In this document: positions 24,262 through 36,763 of the stretch, in pieces
Numbering within the stretch: the first letter of the stretch is position 1
Layout of the letters: each line of letters opens with the position of its first letter
Assembly: GCA_947454105.1 (NCBI GenBank)
Contig: CANGIP010000001.1
Coordinates: 248,001 to 312,000 of the forward strand
DNA length: 64,000 nucleotides
Reading direction: 5' to 3'
Source: Actinomycetota bacterium
GTDB lineage: Bacteria > Actinomycetota > Acidimicrobiia > Acidimicrobiales > Ilumatobacteraceae
The notes under the pieces: model-generated
Database searches by the model: none
What the model was told of the DNA's origin: nothing
Seen by the model: the letters and a program-made list of their open reading frames with translations, nothing else
Position numbers and translations under genes: made by a program

Positions 24262-25448
24262 GTACCGCTGCGTGGTTTCATTGTGGAGCTGGCACCGCTG
24301 GCGATATGACTTTGGCATCGCTCATTGACGCAGGAGCAGATTCGCTACACGTCATTGAGATTCTCGGAGGTCTTGCGCTTGACGACTACGCGTTGATGTT
24401 TGAACGAACTCAACGTGCTGGGGTGGGTGCAACTCGAGCAATCGTCGGAGTGCATCATCACGATGATCACGATCATGACCATCATCGGGCCTGGAGCGAT
24501 ATCAAGCGACTATTAATTGATTCTGAATTACCAACTCGGGTACGAGATCGAGCGATGAAGGTGTTCGCGATACTTGCCGAAGTTGAAGCAAATATTCACG
24601 GCGTTGCAGTTGATGACATTGAATTCCATGAAGTCGGCAGCGTTGATGCAATCGTCGACATTGTCGGAGTCTGCGCAGCACTTGAAGTTCTCAACATTGA
24701 GCGCATCTTCTGCAGCAACATCGCCGTGGGTCACGGGCACATCAATTCGGCACACGGAACTTTGCCCAATCCTGCACCCGCAGTCACCGCCTTAGCTGCG
24801 TTGCGGGGAATCACTCTGGTTGGGCTAGACGATCATCGTGAACTGGCAACTCCAACTGGTGTTGCTTTAATGGCTGCACTTGCTAATTCATTTGGTGCAA
24901 TGCCACCACTCACCGTGAGCAGCGTTGGTTACGGCGCCGGGACTAACGACATTCCTGGTCGCGCCAATGTTGTGAAGGTGGTGATTGGTGAAACGTTAGA
25001 AAACACAGTGCTTTCTGGTGCCGGACAAGATGTACAACTTCTTGAAGCCAATGTTGACGATGTGTCCGGCGAAGTCATTGCCCACACCATTACTGAATTG
25101 CTAAATGCCGGGGCACATGACGCATGGGCAACTCCTATCGTCATGAAGAAGGGCCGACCCGCATTTACGGTTCACGCGTTATGCGATCTTGCACTCACCG
25201 AAAAAATCTCCGCCGTGCTCGTCGCTGAAACGGGCACTCTCGGTTTACGTGGTTCGGTCATTCAACGTTGGCCGCAAACTCGCGAAGAAAAGTCTGTCAC
25301 CGTTCACGGTCACAAAATCCGTCTCAAAATTGGTAGCGGCCGAATCAAAGTTGAAAACGATGATGCTGTGAGCGCTGCTCGTGCTTTAGGGATACCGCTA
25401 CGTGAAGTTTTAGTTCTGGCCGAACAAGCCGCTCGACAACTGAACTAG
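24258..25448 (+). CDS. larC: Nickel-insertion protein LarC
   Basis: LarC is the nickel-dependent cyclometallase that inserts Ni into the pincer nucleotide. The N-terminus is typical: AWFHCGAGTAGDMTLASLIDAG. A His/Asp-rich metal-binding stretch (HHHDDHDHDHH) lies near residues 72-82. The C-terminal half has LEANVDDVSGEVIAHT and the RIKVENDDAV segment. It is read as one frame of 396 residues, unlike Lactobacillus where larC needs a programmed frameshift. ATG 24258 lies inside the larB stop (ATGA overlap) and after a GAAGAAGG ribosome site, so the two are translated together. Confidence 0.92.
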   Translation: MSTAAWFHCGAGTAGDMTLASLIDAGADSLHVIEILGGLALDDYALMFERTQRAGVGATRAIVGVHHHDDHDHDHHRAWSDIKRLLIDSELPTRVRDRAMKVFAILAEVEANIHGVAVDDIEFHEVGSVDAIVDIVGVCAALEVLNIERIFCSNIAVGHGHINSAHGTLPNPAPAVTALAALRGITLVGLDDHRELATPTGVALMAALANSFGAMPPLTVSSVGYGAGTNDIPGRANVVKVVIGETLENTVLSGAGQDVQLLEANVDDVSGEVIAHTITELLNAGAHDAWATPIVMKKGRPAFTVHALCDLALTEKISAVLVAETGTLGLRGSVIQRWPQTREEKSVTVHGHKIRLKIGSGRIKVENDDAVSAARALGIPLREVLVLAEQAARQLN

Positions 25449-25455
25449 CAGATAC

Positions 25456-26130
25456 TTAGTTAGCGAGTGCAGCGTTTACGATCTGCGAGAGTTGATCGAT
25501 TTCAATTTCGCCTGAGGCACGTACTTTCACTTTTCCATCCGCACCAACGATTGTGAAGAATGGGAATCCCGAAACTCCATACGCGTTTGCTGCATCCATT
25601 GCTTCGGAGTCGGCAATAACTGGCCACGGCCAAGCCTTATCGACGACCCACTGTGATGGTGGGTAATTCGGACGGTCACTAGCGACTGCCGTGCTGACAC
25701 CGATGATTTGTAAATCCGCCGGTATGGCACCCGATGCTTGCCATTCAATGAGGCGTGGAACTTCACGATTGCAATGCGGGCACCAGTGCGCAAGGAAGAC
25801 AACCATGTACGGCTTGCCATCACCCGGTGTGACTGACAGATTTGAACCGTCAAATGTGTGTCCATTTATTGTGGGCGCCACGAGTCCAATTGCTGGATCG
25901 GTACCAGATTCGGGCAACGCTTCAAGCGCGTCGCCAACGACTTCAACAGGTTGATTTTCACCAGCCGAAACTGGTTCGTCATTAATGGGTGCCTTTGTTG
26001 ATTGAGACGATGTTGAATCACTTGAACCGCCTGCGAGTAGCGCAATCACTAGAGCAATCACAATTGCAAGCGTGACTCCGCCAACGATCAACTTGTTGTT
26101 GTTTGTCTTCTTGATTGGTTGCTTGGCCAT
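25456..26130 (-). CDS. Membrane-anchored TlpA/ResA-like thioredoxin
   Basis: The protein has an N-terminal transmembrane anchor (residues about 12-32), a Ser-rich linker and a thioredoxin-like domain. FLAHWCPHCNREVPRL holds the CxxC pair (CPHC), followed by the WPVIADSEAMDAANAYGV and GFPFFTIV (cis-Pro) strands. It belongs to the TlpA/ResA group of extracytoplasmic thiol oxidoreductases. The next upstream gene is DsbB-like (7 bp away), so the pair could be an oxidase and a thioredoxin for disulfide exchange in exported proteins. CPHC resembles DsbA, which suggests an oxidising role. Confidence 0.83.
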   Translation of the reverse strand: MAKQPIKKTNNNKLIVGGVTLAIVIALVIALLAGGSSDSTSSQSTKAPINDEPVSAGENQPVEVVGDALEALPESGTDPAIGLVAPTINGHTFDGSNLSVTPGDGKPYMVVFLAHWCPHCNREVPRLIEWQASGAIPADLQIIGVSTAVASDRPNYPPSQWVVDKAWPWPVIADSEAMDAANAYGVSGFPFFTIVGADGKVKVRASGEIEIDQLSQIVNAALAN

Positions 26131-26137
26131 GACGTGG

Positions 26138-26722
26138 TTACCTCTTCAGTGATGAGTCGTTCAAAGGAGTCGCTTGGTTCCGAAGTTGTTCACCAACTCG
26201 TGGATCATTCGGCTGAACAAAAAGTAGTGCTGCGATGGCAATAAATCCGCTCAGGGCCATAAAGGCCAATGTCACAAATCCCATGCGACGGAACCACACG
26301 TCGGTGCACGACGGTCCGATTCCACAGGCGCCTTCGCCCAAAGACGGTTTCCATTCGATGAGGTAGTGATAGCCCGACAAGCACACCCCGGCGACCAACA
26401 TCGGCAAGGCATACCAACGCGCATTGCGATCTTTACGAATCGCCGCCACCAGCAGAATTCCGGCCAACGGGTACATACAAATACGCTGGAACCAGCACAA
26501 TCGGCACGGAACAAAATGAGCGACTTCGCTGAAATACAGACTTCCAGCCGTTGCGCAAGCGGCAACTAGCCAGGCCAACCACAGTGACAATCGACGAATT
26601 TCGGCGACTACTGATGCCTGAGGCGAAATCAAAAGTCCTAACAGGGCGTACGAGACTCCCCCAACTAGAGCAATGAGCGCCAGCAAGGACGTAAAAAGTT
26701 CAACGGTTCTTACATCCATCAT
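26138..26722 (-). CDS. DsbB/BdbC-like disulfide oxidase
   Basis: This integral membrane protein of about 195 residues (MMDVRTVELFTSLLALIAL start) has four to five hydrophobic segments. It shows the DsbB-like CxxC loop FVPCRLCWFQRICMYP and a second Cys pair in GACGIGPSCTDVWF, which in DsbB carry electrons from DsbA to quinone. The CRLCW motif is strongly DsbB/BdbC-like. ATG 26722 or 26719 is used, because longer frames (to 26881) overlap the divergent sulfurtransferase gene. It is translated just upstream of the TlpA-like partner. It lies next to a sulfurtransferase, so the region is rich in thiol chemistry. Confidence 0.8.
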   Translation of the reverse strand: MMDVRTVELFTSLLALIALVGGVSYALLGLLISPQASVVAEIRRLSLWLAWLVAACATAGSLYFSEVAHFVPCRLCWFQRICMYPLAGILLVAAIRKDRNARWYALPMLVAGVCLSGYHYLIEWKPSLGEGACGIGPSCTDVWFRRMGFVTLAFMALSGFIAIAALLFVQPNDPRVGEQLRNQATPLNDSSLKR

Positions 26723-26729
26723 TGTCAGT

Positions 26730-29318
26730 ATGCCCGCCCCACAGGCAAGAATGGAAGCCTTGAACGAGTTAGAGCCCAAAGTCCCAATCGTCATCTCAGT
26801 CCAAGATCTGCAGGCCCTTGACCGTACCGACATCGTGATCGCCGATGTGCGCTGGTATCTCGACGGGCGCGATGGTCGCAAGGCCTATACCGAGGGTCAC
26901 ATCCCGAATGCGATTTTTATTGACCTCGATCGCGACCTTGCTTCTTCAGATCGAACAGACGCCACAAACGGTCGGCATCCATTTCCTACCCCATCGGCTT
27001 TTGCTGGAGCGATGTCACGACTTGGTATCGGTAGCAACTCATACGTTGTCGCCTATGACGACACCGGTGGCATGACAGCATCGCGACTCGTTGTCATGTT
27101 GCGCATGCTTGGTTGCAAAGCATCGGTGCTCGATGGCGGCATTGGTGCGTGGCAACGCGCCAACGAACAACCGCTTGCAACCGGTAAACCCACAACTGGC
27201 AAAGCGGCATCGTTCGCAACTGTTGAATGGCCCACCGATCAACTCGTGACCAAACACGATCTTGAAGTAATCGTCGCCGAAGGCGCAATCACTTCACGAC
27301 GGGTCATTCTTGATGCGCGTTCAGCCGATCGTTTTCAAGGCGTTGTTACTGAAGCCTCGGCAAAACTAGATCCACGACCCGGCCACATTCCAGGTGCATT
27401 CAGTGCTCCGTGGAATGCTGTCATCAATTCAGAGACAACAACATTTAAAACAACTGACGAATTACGCAGCCATTACGAATCACTCAGTGTTGATCTGGCC
27501 GATGAAGTAATTGCCTACTGCGGCAGCGGAGTGTCAGCGTGCGCCAACATCGTGGCCATTGAACATGCTGGCTTTGCGACGCCACGACTTTTCATTGCCT
27601 CATGGTCGGGTTGGTCATCTGATCCCCAAACACCAGTTGAACTAGGGGTTCACCAACCCGATCGAGATTCGTTTGCCACGCAAGTGTCTGCTATCAGTTC
27701 AAATGCAGTACGTGCCCTGCGTCGTGCTCGTCAAAAGAATCGCCTCGCAGAAGTTGAATGGTTTGAGGCGCTCTATCGCGTGTACTTGGCGGCGTTTATT
27801 TTCGGTGGCGGAATTCTGTTTATCTCGGGTCTCGTCCCCGACAAGCCAGTCGCCGATTCAATGGCGGCTGATGTCGTCAAGTTTGGTCCCGCATGGCTTG
27901 GTCTTGCTGGAATCTTGGCGGTCGCCATGGGTCTTCGCTCGGGCAGTCGCGGCGGACCGCTGGCCATTGAAGAAGCCGATGTACGCCACGTTCTATTAGC
28001 CCCCGTCAGTCGCCAACGAGTACTTCTTCGTCCGGCCGTTCAGCGACTTCGTTCAGCGATGTTTGCTGCTGGCGGAGCAGGAGCTGTTGCCGGTCAATTA
28101 GCCGGCCGTCGCTTACCTGGTTCTGGAATGTCGTGGGCAATGTCGGGTGCATTGTGGGGCGTCACTGCTGGCGCGCTTTTTGTTGGATCAGCACTTTGTG
28201 CCCATTCACTCAAACTTCGGGGCTGGATGGCCAGTGTCATTGGTGGTGCATTAATCGCTTGGCAAATCGCCACTGCACTTCCGAGTTCAAAACTCACCGG
28301 ACCTGGCGACTTGCAAGGTGGACTTGCGTTGTGGGGCGAACGCACGCGGGTCAGTGAACTCATTCCATCTATTGTCGCCGCCCTGTTAGTTGTGATTGGC
28401 CTCGCTCTATTGGCTCGTCAATCACTTGAGGCTTTATCGCGTCGTTCAGCACTCGTCACTCAATTGCGTTTTGCGGTGACATTGCAAGACCTTCGCACCG
28501 TTACTTTGTTGCGTCGCCAACTCAGTCAAGAGCGCAGTCGCAATCGCCCGTGGATCAAGATGAAGCGGAAGAAGACAAAGAATCGTTTCTCCGCTGAATG
28601 GAATCGTGGCTGGCAAGGTTTATTGCGTTTCCCACTGAGTCGAATCACACGAATTGTCACACTGACCATCGTTGCAGGATTATGCCAAGTTGCGGTTTAT
28701 AACGGAACGACACCAGCGGCATTAGGTAGTGGACTTGCATTGTTCATTTTGGGACTCGAAATTTGCGAACCATTCGCTCAAGAGATTGATCAAGGTGAAC
28801 GAACTGATGCGTATCCAAAATTGCGCGGTGCAATGTATATGGCTCTCTTAAGTCCAACAGCGGCCATTGCGATTCCGATTGCAGGCATCATGGTTGCCAC
28901 GATGGGAATCGTTGAACCACATATGTGGTCAGTCGCGGCAATCTGCGCCGTTCCTTCTTTGATCGGTGGTCTCGCTGGTGCTGCCATCAACATTGTTTCG
29001 GGTGCACCTGATCAAGTTTCATCAACCGCACAAGCCAACATGATGCCGCCCGAAGTAGCTGGCACTGTGAGTCTCATCAAAGCAATTTGGCCAGTTGTAC
29101 TTGCGGTACTCGGAAGTTTGCCCATGGTTGGTGCGCGTATGGCACTCACCAAAGGCAATGGGCCAGAAGCACCAGCTCTTCGTATTGCAATCGCCATCGC
29201 CCTTATGGCCATGATTGTTGGCGGATGGGTGCGATTCCGCGATGACATAAAGAAGTCTTTAAACAATGCCGCCACCGAAAGTCGCGGACAGAAAACTCGT
29301 ACCGGAGGAAACTCATGA
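26730..29318 (+). CDS. Fusion: 3-mercaptopyruvate/thiosulfate sulfurtransferase plus ABC-exporter permease
   Basis: This reading frame joins two proteins. Residues about 15-305 form two rhodanese domains: the first, inactive, has VLDGGIGAWQRAN, and the second has the active loop YCGSGVSACAN with Cys264. Such enzymes move sulfur from thiosulfate or mercaptopyruvate to an acceptor. After a polar helical linker (RALRRARQKNRLAEVEWFEA) comes a membrane part of about 500 residues with roughly ten hydrophobic segments, ending in GGWVRFRDDIKK. It resembles an ABC-2-type permease and is followed, with 4 bp overlap, by an ABC ATPase. No stop or plausible second start with a ribosome site separates the parts. 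ATG 26730 is used; 26751 is possible. A lost stop codon by sequencing error is the main alternative. Confidence 0.75.
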   Translation: MPAPQARMEALNELEPKVPIVISVQDLQALDRTDIVIADVRWYLDGRDGRKAYTEGHIPNAIFIDLDRDLASSDRTDATNGRHPFPTPSAFAGAMSRLGIGSNSYVVAYDDTGGMTASRLVVMLRMLGCKASVLDGGIGAWQRANEQPLATGKPTTGKAASFATVEWPTDQLVTKHDLEVIVAEGAITSRRVILDARSADRFQGVVTEASAKLDPRPGHIPGAFSAPWNAVINSETTTFKTTDELRSHYESLSVDLADEVIAYCGSGVSACANIVAIEHAGFATPRLFIASWSGWSSDPQTPVELGVHQPDRDSFATQVSAISSNAVRALRRARQKNRLAEVEWFEALYRVYLAAFIFGGGILFISGLVPDKPVADSMAADVVKFGPAWLGLAGILAVAMGLRSGSRGGPLAIEEADVRHVLLAPVSRQRVLLRPAVQRLRSAMFAAGGAGAVAGQLAGRRLPGSGMSWAMSGALWGVTAGALFVGSALCAHSLKLRGWMASVIGGALIAWQIATALPSSKLTGPGDLQGGLALWGERTRVSELIPSIVAALLVVIGLALLARQSLEALSRRSALVTQLRFAVTLQDLRTVTLLRRQLSQERSRNRPWIKMKRKKTKNRFSAEWNRGWQGLLRFPLSRITRIVTLTIVAGLCQVAVYNGTTPAALGSGLALFILGLEICEPFAQEIDQGERTDAYPKLRGAMYMALLSPTAAIAIPIAGIMVATMGIVEPHMWSVAAICAVPSLIGGLAGAAINIVSGAPDQVSSTAQANMMPPEVAGTVSLIKAIWPVVLAVLGSLPMVGARMALTKGNGPEAPALRIAIAIALMAMIVGGWVRFRDDIKKSLNNAATESRGQKTRTGGNS

Positions 29319-30088
29319 GCCGCCACCCCAAACCACCGAGTGCACAAAAGGGTGAAGCTTCGTCAACAAGTCGCAAAGCTGAACCAGTCTTACCTGCAGC
29401 GCTCATTGCCAACAATGTCGCCAAGGACTACGGCGACGGTCCCGCTTTGTATCCATTGTCATTGCGTATCGAAGAGCATGAAAAGGTTGCACTTATCGGC
29501 CACAACGGATCAGGCAAAACAACTTTCTTACGTATGGCGACCGGATTACTCGAGCCGGCATCGGGTTCGATCACCGTCTTTGGACAAGAGCCAGGTTCAA
29601 TGGATGCTCGTAGCAAACTGAGTTATCTTGCCGATACTCCAACTTTCTACGACGACCTTTCAGTGTGGGAACACCTTGAATACACCGCCCGCCTTCACAA
29701 CATGGGCACATGGGAACAAAAGGCTGCAGATCTTTTGGGACAACTTGGCATCTACGAACGAGCCGATGATTTACCAACACGATTTAGTCGTGGACTCAAG
29801 CAAAAAGCGGCCATCGCGATTGCGTTCATTCGACCGTTTGAATTGATGCTTGTCGACGAACCCTTCGTTGGGCTTGATGCTGACGGCAAAGAAGCCCTAC
29901 TCGATCTCTTCGATCAAGCCTCAGCCGATGGTGCCGCTCTTGTCGTTGCGACCCACGAACTCAGCTTTGTCTCACGTACAGCCCGCACGATTGCTTTACG
30001 AGATGGTTCTTTGGTGTTCGATGGTGAGTCGTCACAAGCCGAAGCCCGTGGGCTCGTTGCTGTTGAAGGCACCGCTACCCAAGACTGA
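29315..30088 (+). CDS. ABC transporter ATP-binding protein
   Basis: The 257-residue ATPase has Walker A GHNGSGKT at residues 62-69, the signature FSRGLKQK near 155 and Walker B LMLVDEPFVGLD. A polar 25-residue leader precedes the domain. The stretch FYDDLSVWEHLEYTARLHNM is the ABC-2 exporter Q-loop region (CcmA/DrrA type), so export is likely. It overlaps the permease part of the sulfurtransferase fusion by 4 bp (ATGA) and should be its partner. The substrate is unknown; sulfur compounds are only a guess from the fusion. Confidence 0.9.
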   Translation: MSRHPKPPSAQKGEASSTSRKAEPVLPAALIANNVAKDYGDGPALYPLSLRIEEHEKVALIGHNGSGKTTFLRMATGLLEPASGSITVFGQEPGSMDARSKLSYLADTPTFYDDLSVWEHLEYTARLHNMGTWEQKAADLLGQLGIYERADDLPTRFSRGLKQKAAIAIAFIRPFELMLVDEPFVGLDADGKEALLDLFDQASADGAALVVATHELSFVSRTARTIALRDGSLVFDGESSQAEARGLVAVEGTATQD

Positions 30089-30112
30089 AAAACCAGCACT
30101 ACACTTTGCGAC

Positions 30113-30547
30113 ATGCTCGAGTTCACATCACTCAAAGTAACCGCAAATAACTCCGCCGATCTTGCGACCCAACTTACGTCGATGTCAGCACAAGGTTGGC
30201 AAGTTGTCAGTATTGTCGCGACGGGCGAAATCGTTGCCTACTTGTCACGTCCAGTCAGTGTCACAGCAACAGCCCCCGCCCCAGTCGAACCGACTCCGGT
30301 CAGTGACACGGTTGGTTGGGCGGCAACAAATGTTGCACCAGCTAGCCCGAGCACATTTATTTCACCAACTCCAGTTTCACCATCAGCTTCGACTCCAGCA
30401 GCAACTCAGTCGGTTGTTCCTAATGTTCCTGCAGATTGGTACAAAGACCCCGCAGGCCGTTACGAGTATCGCTATTGGGACGGCTCGAAGTGGACCGAAA
30501 ATGTGTCACGCGCCGGCGTGATGTATAAAGATCCTCCCACTAAGTGA
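30113..30547 (+). CDS. DUF2510-domain protein
   Basis: The 144-residue product has an N-terminal DUF4177-like segment (EFTSLKVTANNSADLAT...GWQVVSIV), a Pro/Ala/Thr/Ser-rich linker and a C-terminal DUF2510 motif WYKDPAGRYEYRYWDGSKW. DUF2510 is common in actinobacterial membrane and secreted proteins and is of unknown function. No signal peptide is visible. It follows the ABC ATPase by 24 bp and probably ends that operon; a hairpin (30558-30581) lies after it. Confidence 0.78.
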   Translation: MLEFTSLKVTANNSADLATQLTSMSAQGWQVVSIVATGEIVAYLSRPVSVTATAPAPVEPTPVSDTVGWAATNVAPASPSTFISPTPVSPSASTPAATQSVVPNVPADWYKDPAGRYEYRYWDGSKWTENVSRAGVMYKDPPTK

Positions 30548-30557
30548 CTAACGGACT

Positions 30558-30581
30558 ACGAGACTCACAAATTGGTCTCGT
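30558..30581 (+). terminator. Candidate terminator after the DUF2510 gene
   Basis: ACGAGAC (30558-30564) pairs with GTCTCGT (30575-30581) over a 10-base loop, followed by CACTTTTGG. It lies 10 bases after the stop codon. Confidence 0.5.
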
Positions 30582-30603
30582 CACTTTTGGATAGTTTGGT
30601 TCT

Positions 30604-35112
<4,509 letters not shown>

Positions 35113-36069
35113 TCACGCCGCAGGCGGTGTGGAGTGCACCCAGATCTTCATACCCATTGGCGCCAGATCAGCCGACCAAAGGAAGTCCATAGCTGGCGTC
35201 GACATCCGGACACACCCATGCGAGGCCGGATAACTAGGGACTTTGTAAGCGCCGTGGAGCCCGATCCCCTTGTTGAAGTACTTCGGTCGATAAATATCGC
35301 CAAGATCTCCGGTTCTCCAGCCTTTTTCAACTTGGCGATCGATCACAAAAATGCCGTCAGGTGTTATGGCGTCACCTTCAACCCACTTGCCCCACTCGTT
35401 TTTGTCGCGTTCCTTAAATGGGATACCCGAACCGGTTGAGATATTGATGGTCCAGACCGTGTTGGCCTCTTGAATAATGAAAAGCAATTGACGATCTTTG
35501 TCGACTTCGATCAAGGTGCCCTGATTAGCGGTTCCATAAGCCCGAGTCGTCGCACTGGTCAAGGCAGCGGCAGTTACTTCGTCAACATCGGAACTCGGAT
35601 CAAGCCCGGCATATTTCTGGAAGGCCATCACCGCTTGAGAGGTTGTGACTCCGTAATCGCCATTGGTCGATTGCAACCAAAATCCAAGATCAAGCAAACG
35701 TTGTTGAACTCGTGCTGTTTCGGGACCATCAGCATGTCCTACAGCAACGAGGGGAATGTCCATTGGGGCCACCGCAATGACGACTGGTTGTAATGGTGCC
35801 AGCGTTGTTGTCGGTGTAAGCGTTGTTACAGGCGGCAATGTTGTTGGAGCCGGGGTAAGTGGCGGTGCAAGTTCAACAAGAGCTGGTGACTGCACAGCGG
35901 CTTCAGCGCTTGATGAAACAACTCCCGAACAGCCAGAAATCATCAATGAAATCAAGCCAATTGATACAACCACCAATGCACGTGCATTTTGTGTGTGGTT
36001 GGAATCTCGAGTCACAGTAAGTGTGACGGTAGTTTCTATTTTTAATTCATTGGTGGATAGTCCCTGCAT
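35113..36069 (-). CDS. L,D-transpeptidase lipoprotein (YkuD)
   Basis: The 318-residue protein is exported; the signal peptide ends in a lipobox-like MISGC. A Thr/Pro-rich linker leads to a peptidoglycan-binding-1 domain (VQQRLLDLGFWLQSTNGDYG) and then a YkuD L,D-transpeptidase domain. The catalytic motif is HGAYKVPSYPASHGCVRM, with Cys and both His. It makes 3-3 peptidoglycan cross-links or attaches proteins to the wall. It lies 12 bp from the beta-galactosidase start, on the same strand. Confidence 0.88.
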   Translation of the reverse strand: MQGLSTNELKIETTVTLTVTRDSNHTQNARALVVVSIGLISLMISGCSGVVSSSAEAAVQSPALVELAPPLTPAPTTLPPVTTLTPTTTLAPLQPVVIAVAPMDIPLVAVGHADGPETARVQQRLLDLGFWLQSTNGDYGVTTSQAVMAFQKYAGLDPSSDVDEVTAAALTSATTRAYGTANQGTLIEVDKDRQLLFIIQEANTVWTINISTGSGIPFKERDKNEWGKWVEGDAITPDGIFVIDRQVEKGWRTGDLGDIYRPKYFNKGIGLHGAYKVPSYPASHGCVRMSTPAMDFLWSADLAPMGMKIWVHSTPPAA

Positions 36070-36081
36070 ACGGGACTTAAG

Positions 36082-36666
36082 TCAGTTGTATTGCTCGGGC
36101 AGCTCAAACCAAATTGTGAGTCCATATTTGATGCCGCCAGTCAACGGCAAGGTCTGATGCGGATGCGTCACCAATGATGGCCACGCCAAAAGTGAGCCCA
36201 CCGGAACGTTGCGATTCGTAAATGACTGTTGCGGAAATTCAAGTTCGGCACCTTCATATGAATCATTGAGCTTGACCGAGGCCGACACTTGGGCAACATC
36301 ATGATGAATCCGCAAATCTGTCTGTCCATCAAGGCTGTATTTAATGATGAAGGCATCGCGGAGTCCGCAGTAATCAATGAGCGGCCACTTCTGTTGCAGC
36401 TGAGGCCAGATGCGCTCACCTAAATCGATCATGAGGTTCTCGTACAGTCGCGGACTAATGACAGCGAGGCTGATTTCGTGCCCTGGAACCGGGTCATCGG
36501 GGTTCGGTTCAAATCCGCCAACGGCTTCGGCAGCATTAATGACGGCCTGACACATTTCAGCGGTCCAAAAGGACATCATCAAAAGGTTCTCGGCAACTTG
36601 CACCATGTCGCCATCATCATTTTGCGCGTCTTGATAACCCAAGACTCGTTCGAGATCAGTTGTCAT
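36082..36666 (-). CDS. 2-oxoglutarate/Fe(II) oxygenase, prolyl-hydroxylase-like
   Basis: The product (about 194 residues) is a 2OG-Fe(II) dioxygenase fold. The metal triad is HHDVAQVSASV (HxD) and VTHPHQTLPL (His), with Lys in GGIKYGLTIWF likely binding 2-oxoglutarate. It resembles prolyl/lysyl hydroxylase-like domains; the substrate is unknown. ATG 36666 is chosen because longer frames (to 36852) overlap the divergent surface-protein gene and add non-conserved sequence. It is transcribed away from the ELW-repeat protein with about 97 bp between starts. Confidence 0.8.
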   Translation of the reverse strand: MTTDLERVLGYQDAQNDDGDMVQVAENLLMMSFWTAEMCQAVINAAEAVGGFEPNPDDPVPGHEISLAVISPRLYENLMIDLGERIWPQLQQKWPLIDYCGLRDAFIIKYSLDGQTDLRIHHDVAQVSASVKLNDSYEGAELEFPQQSFTNRNVPVGSLLAWPSLVTHPHQTLPLTGGIKYGLTIWFELPEQYN

Positions 36667-36763
36667 AACCCACAGTCTGCCAGTGCACCGGAGTTGGCAG
36701 AGGGAGGAAACATTTTGTGGCATGATTCGTGAGTCAATTACCTGATATGCAAAGGCGGCATTC

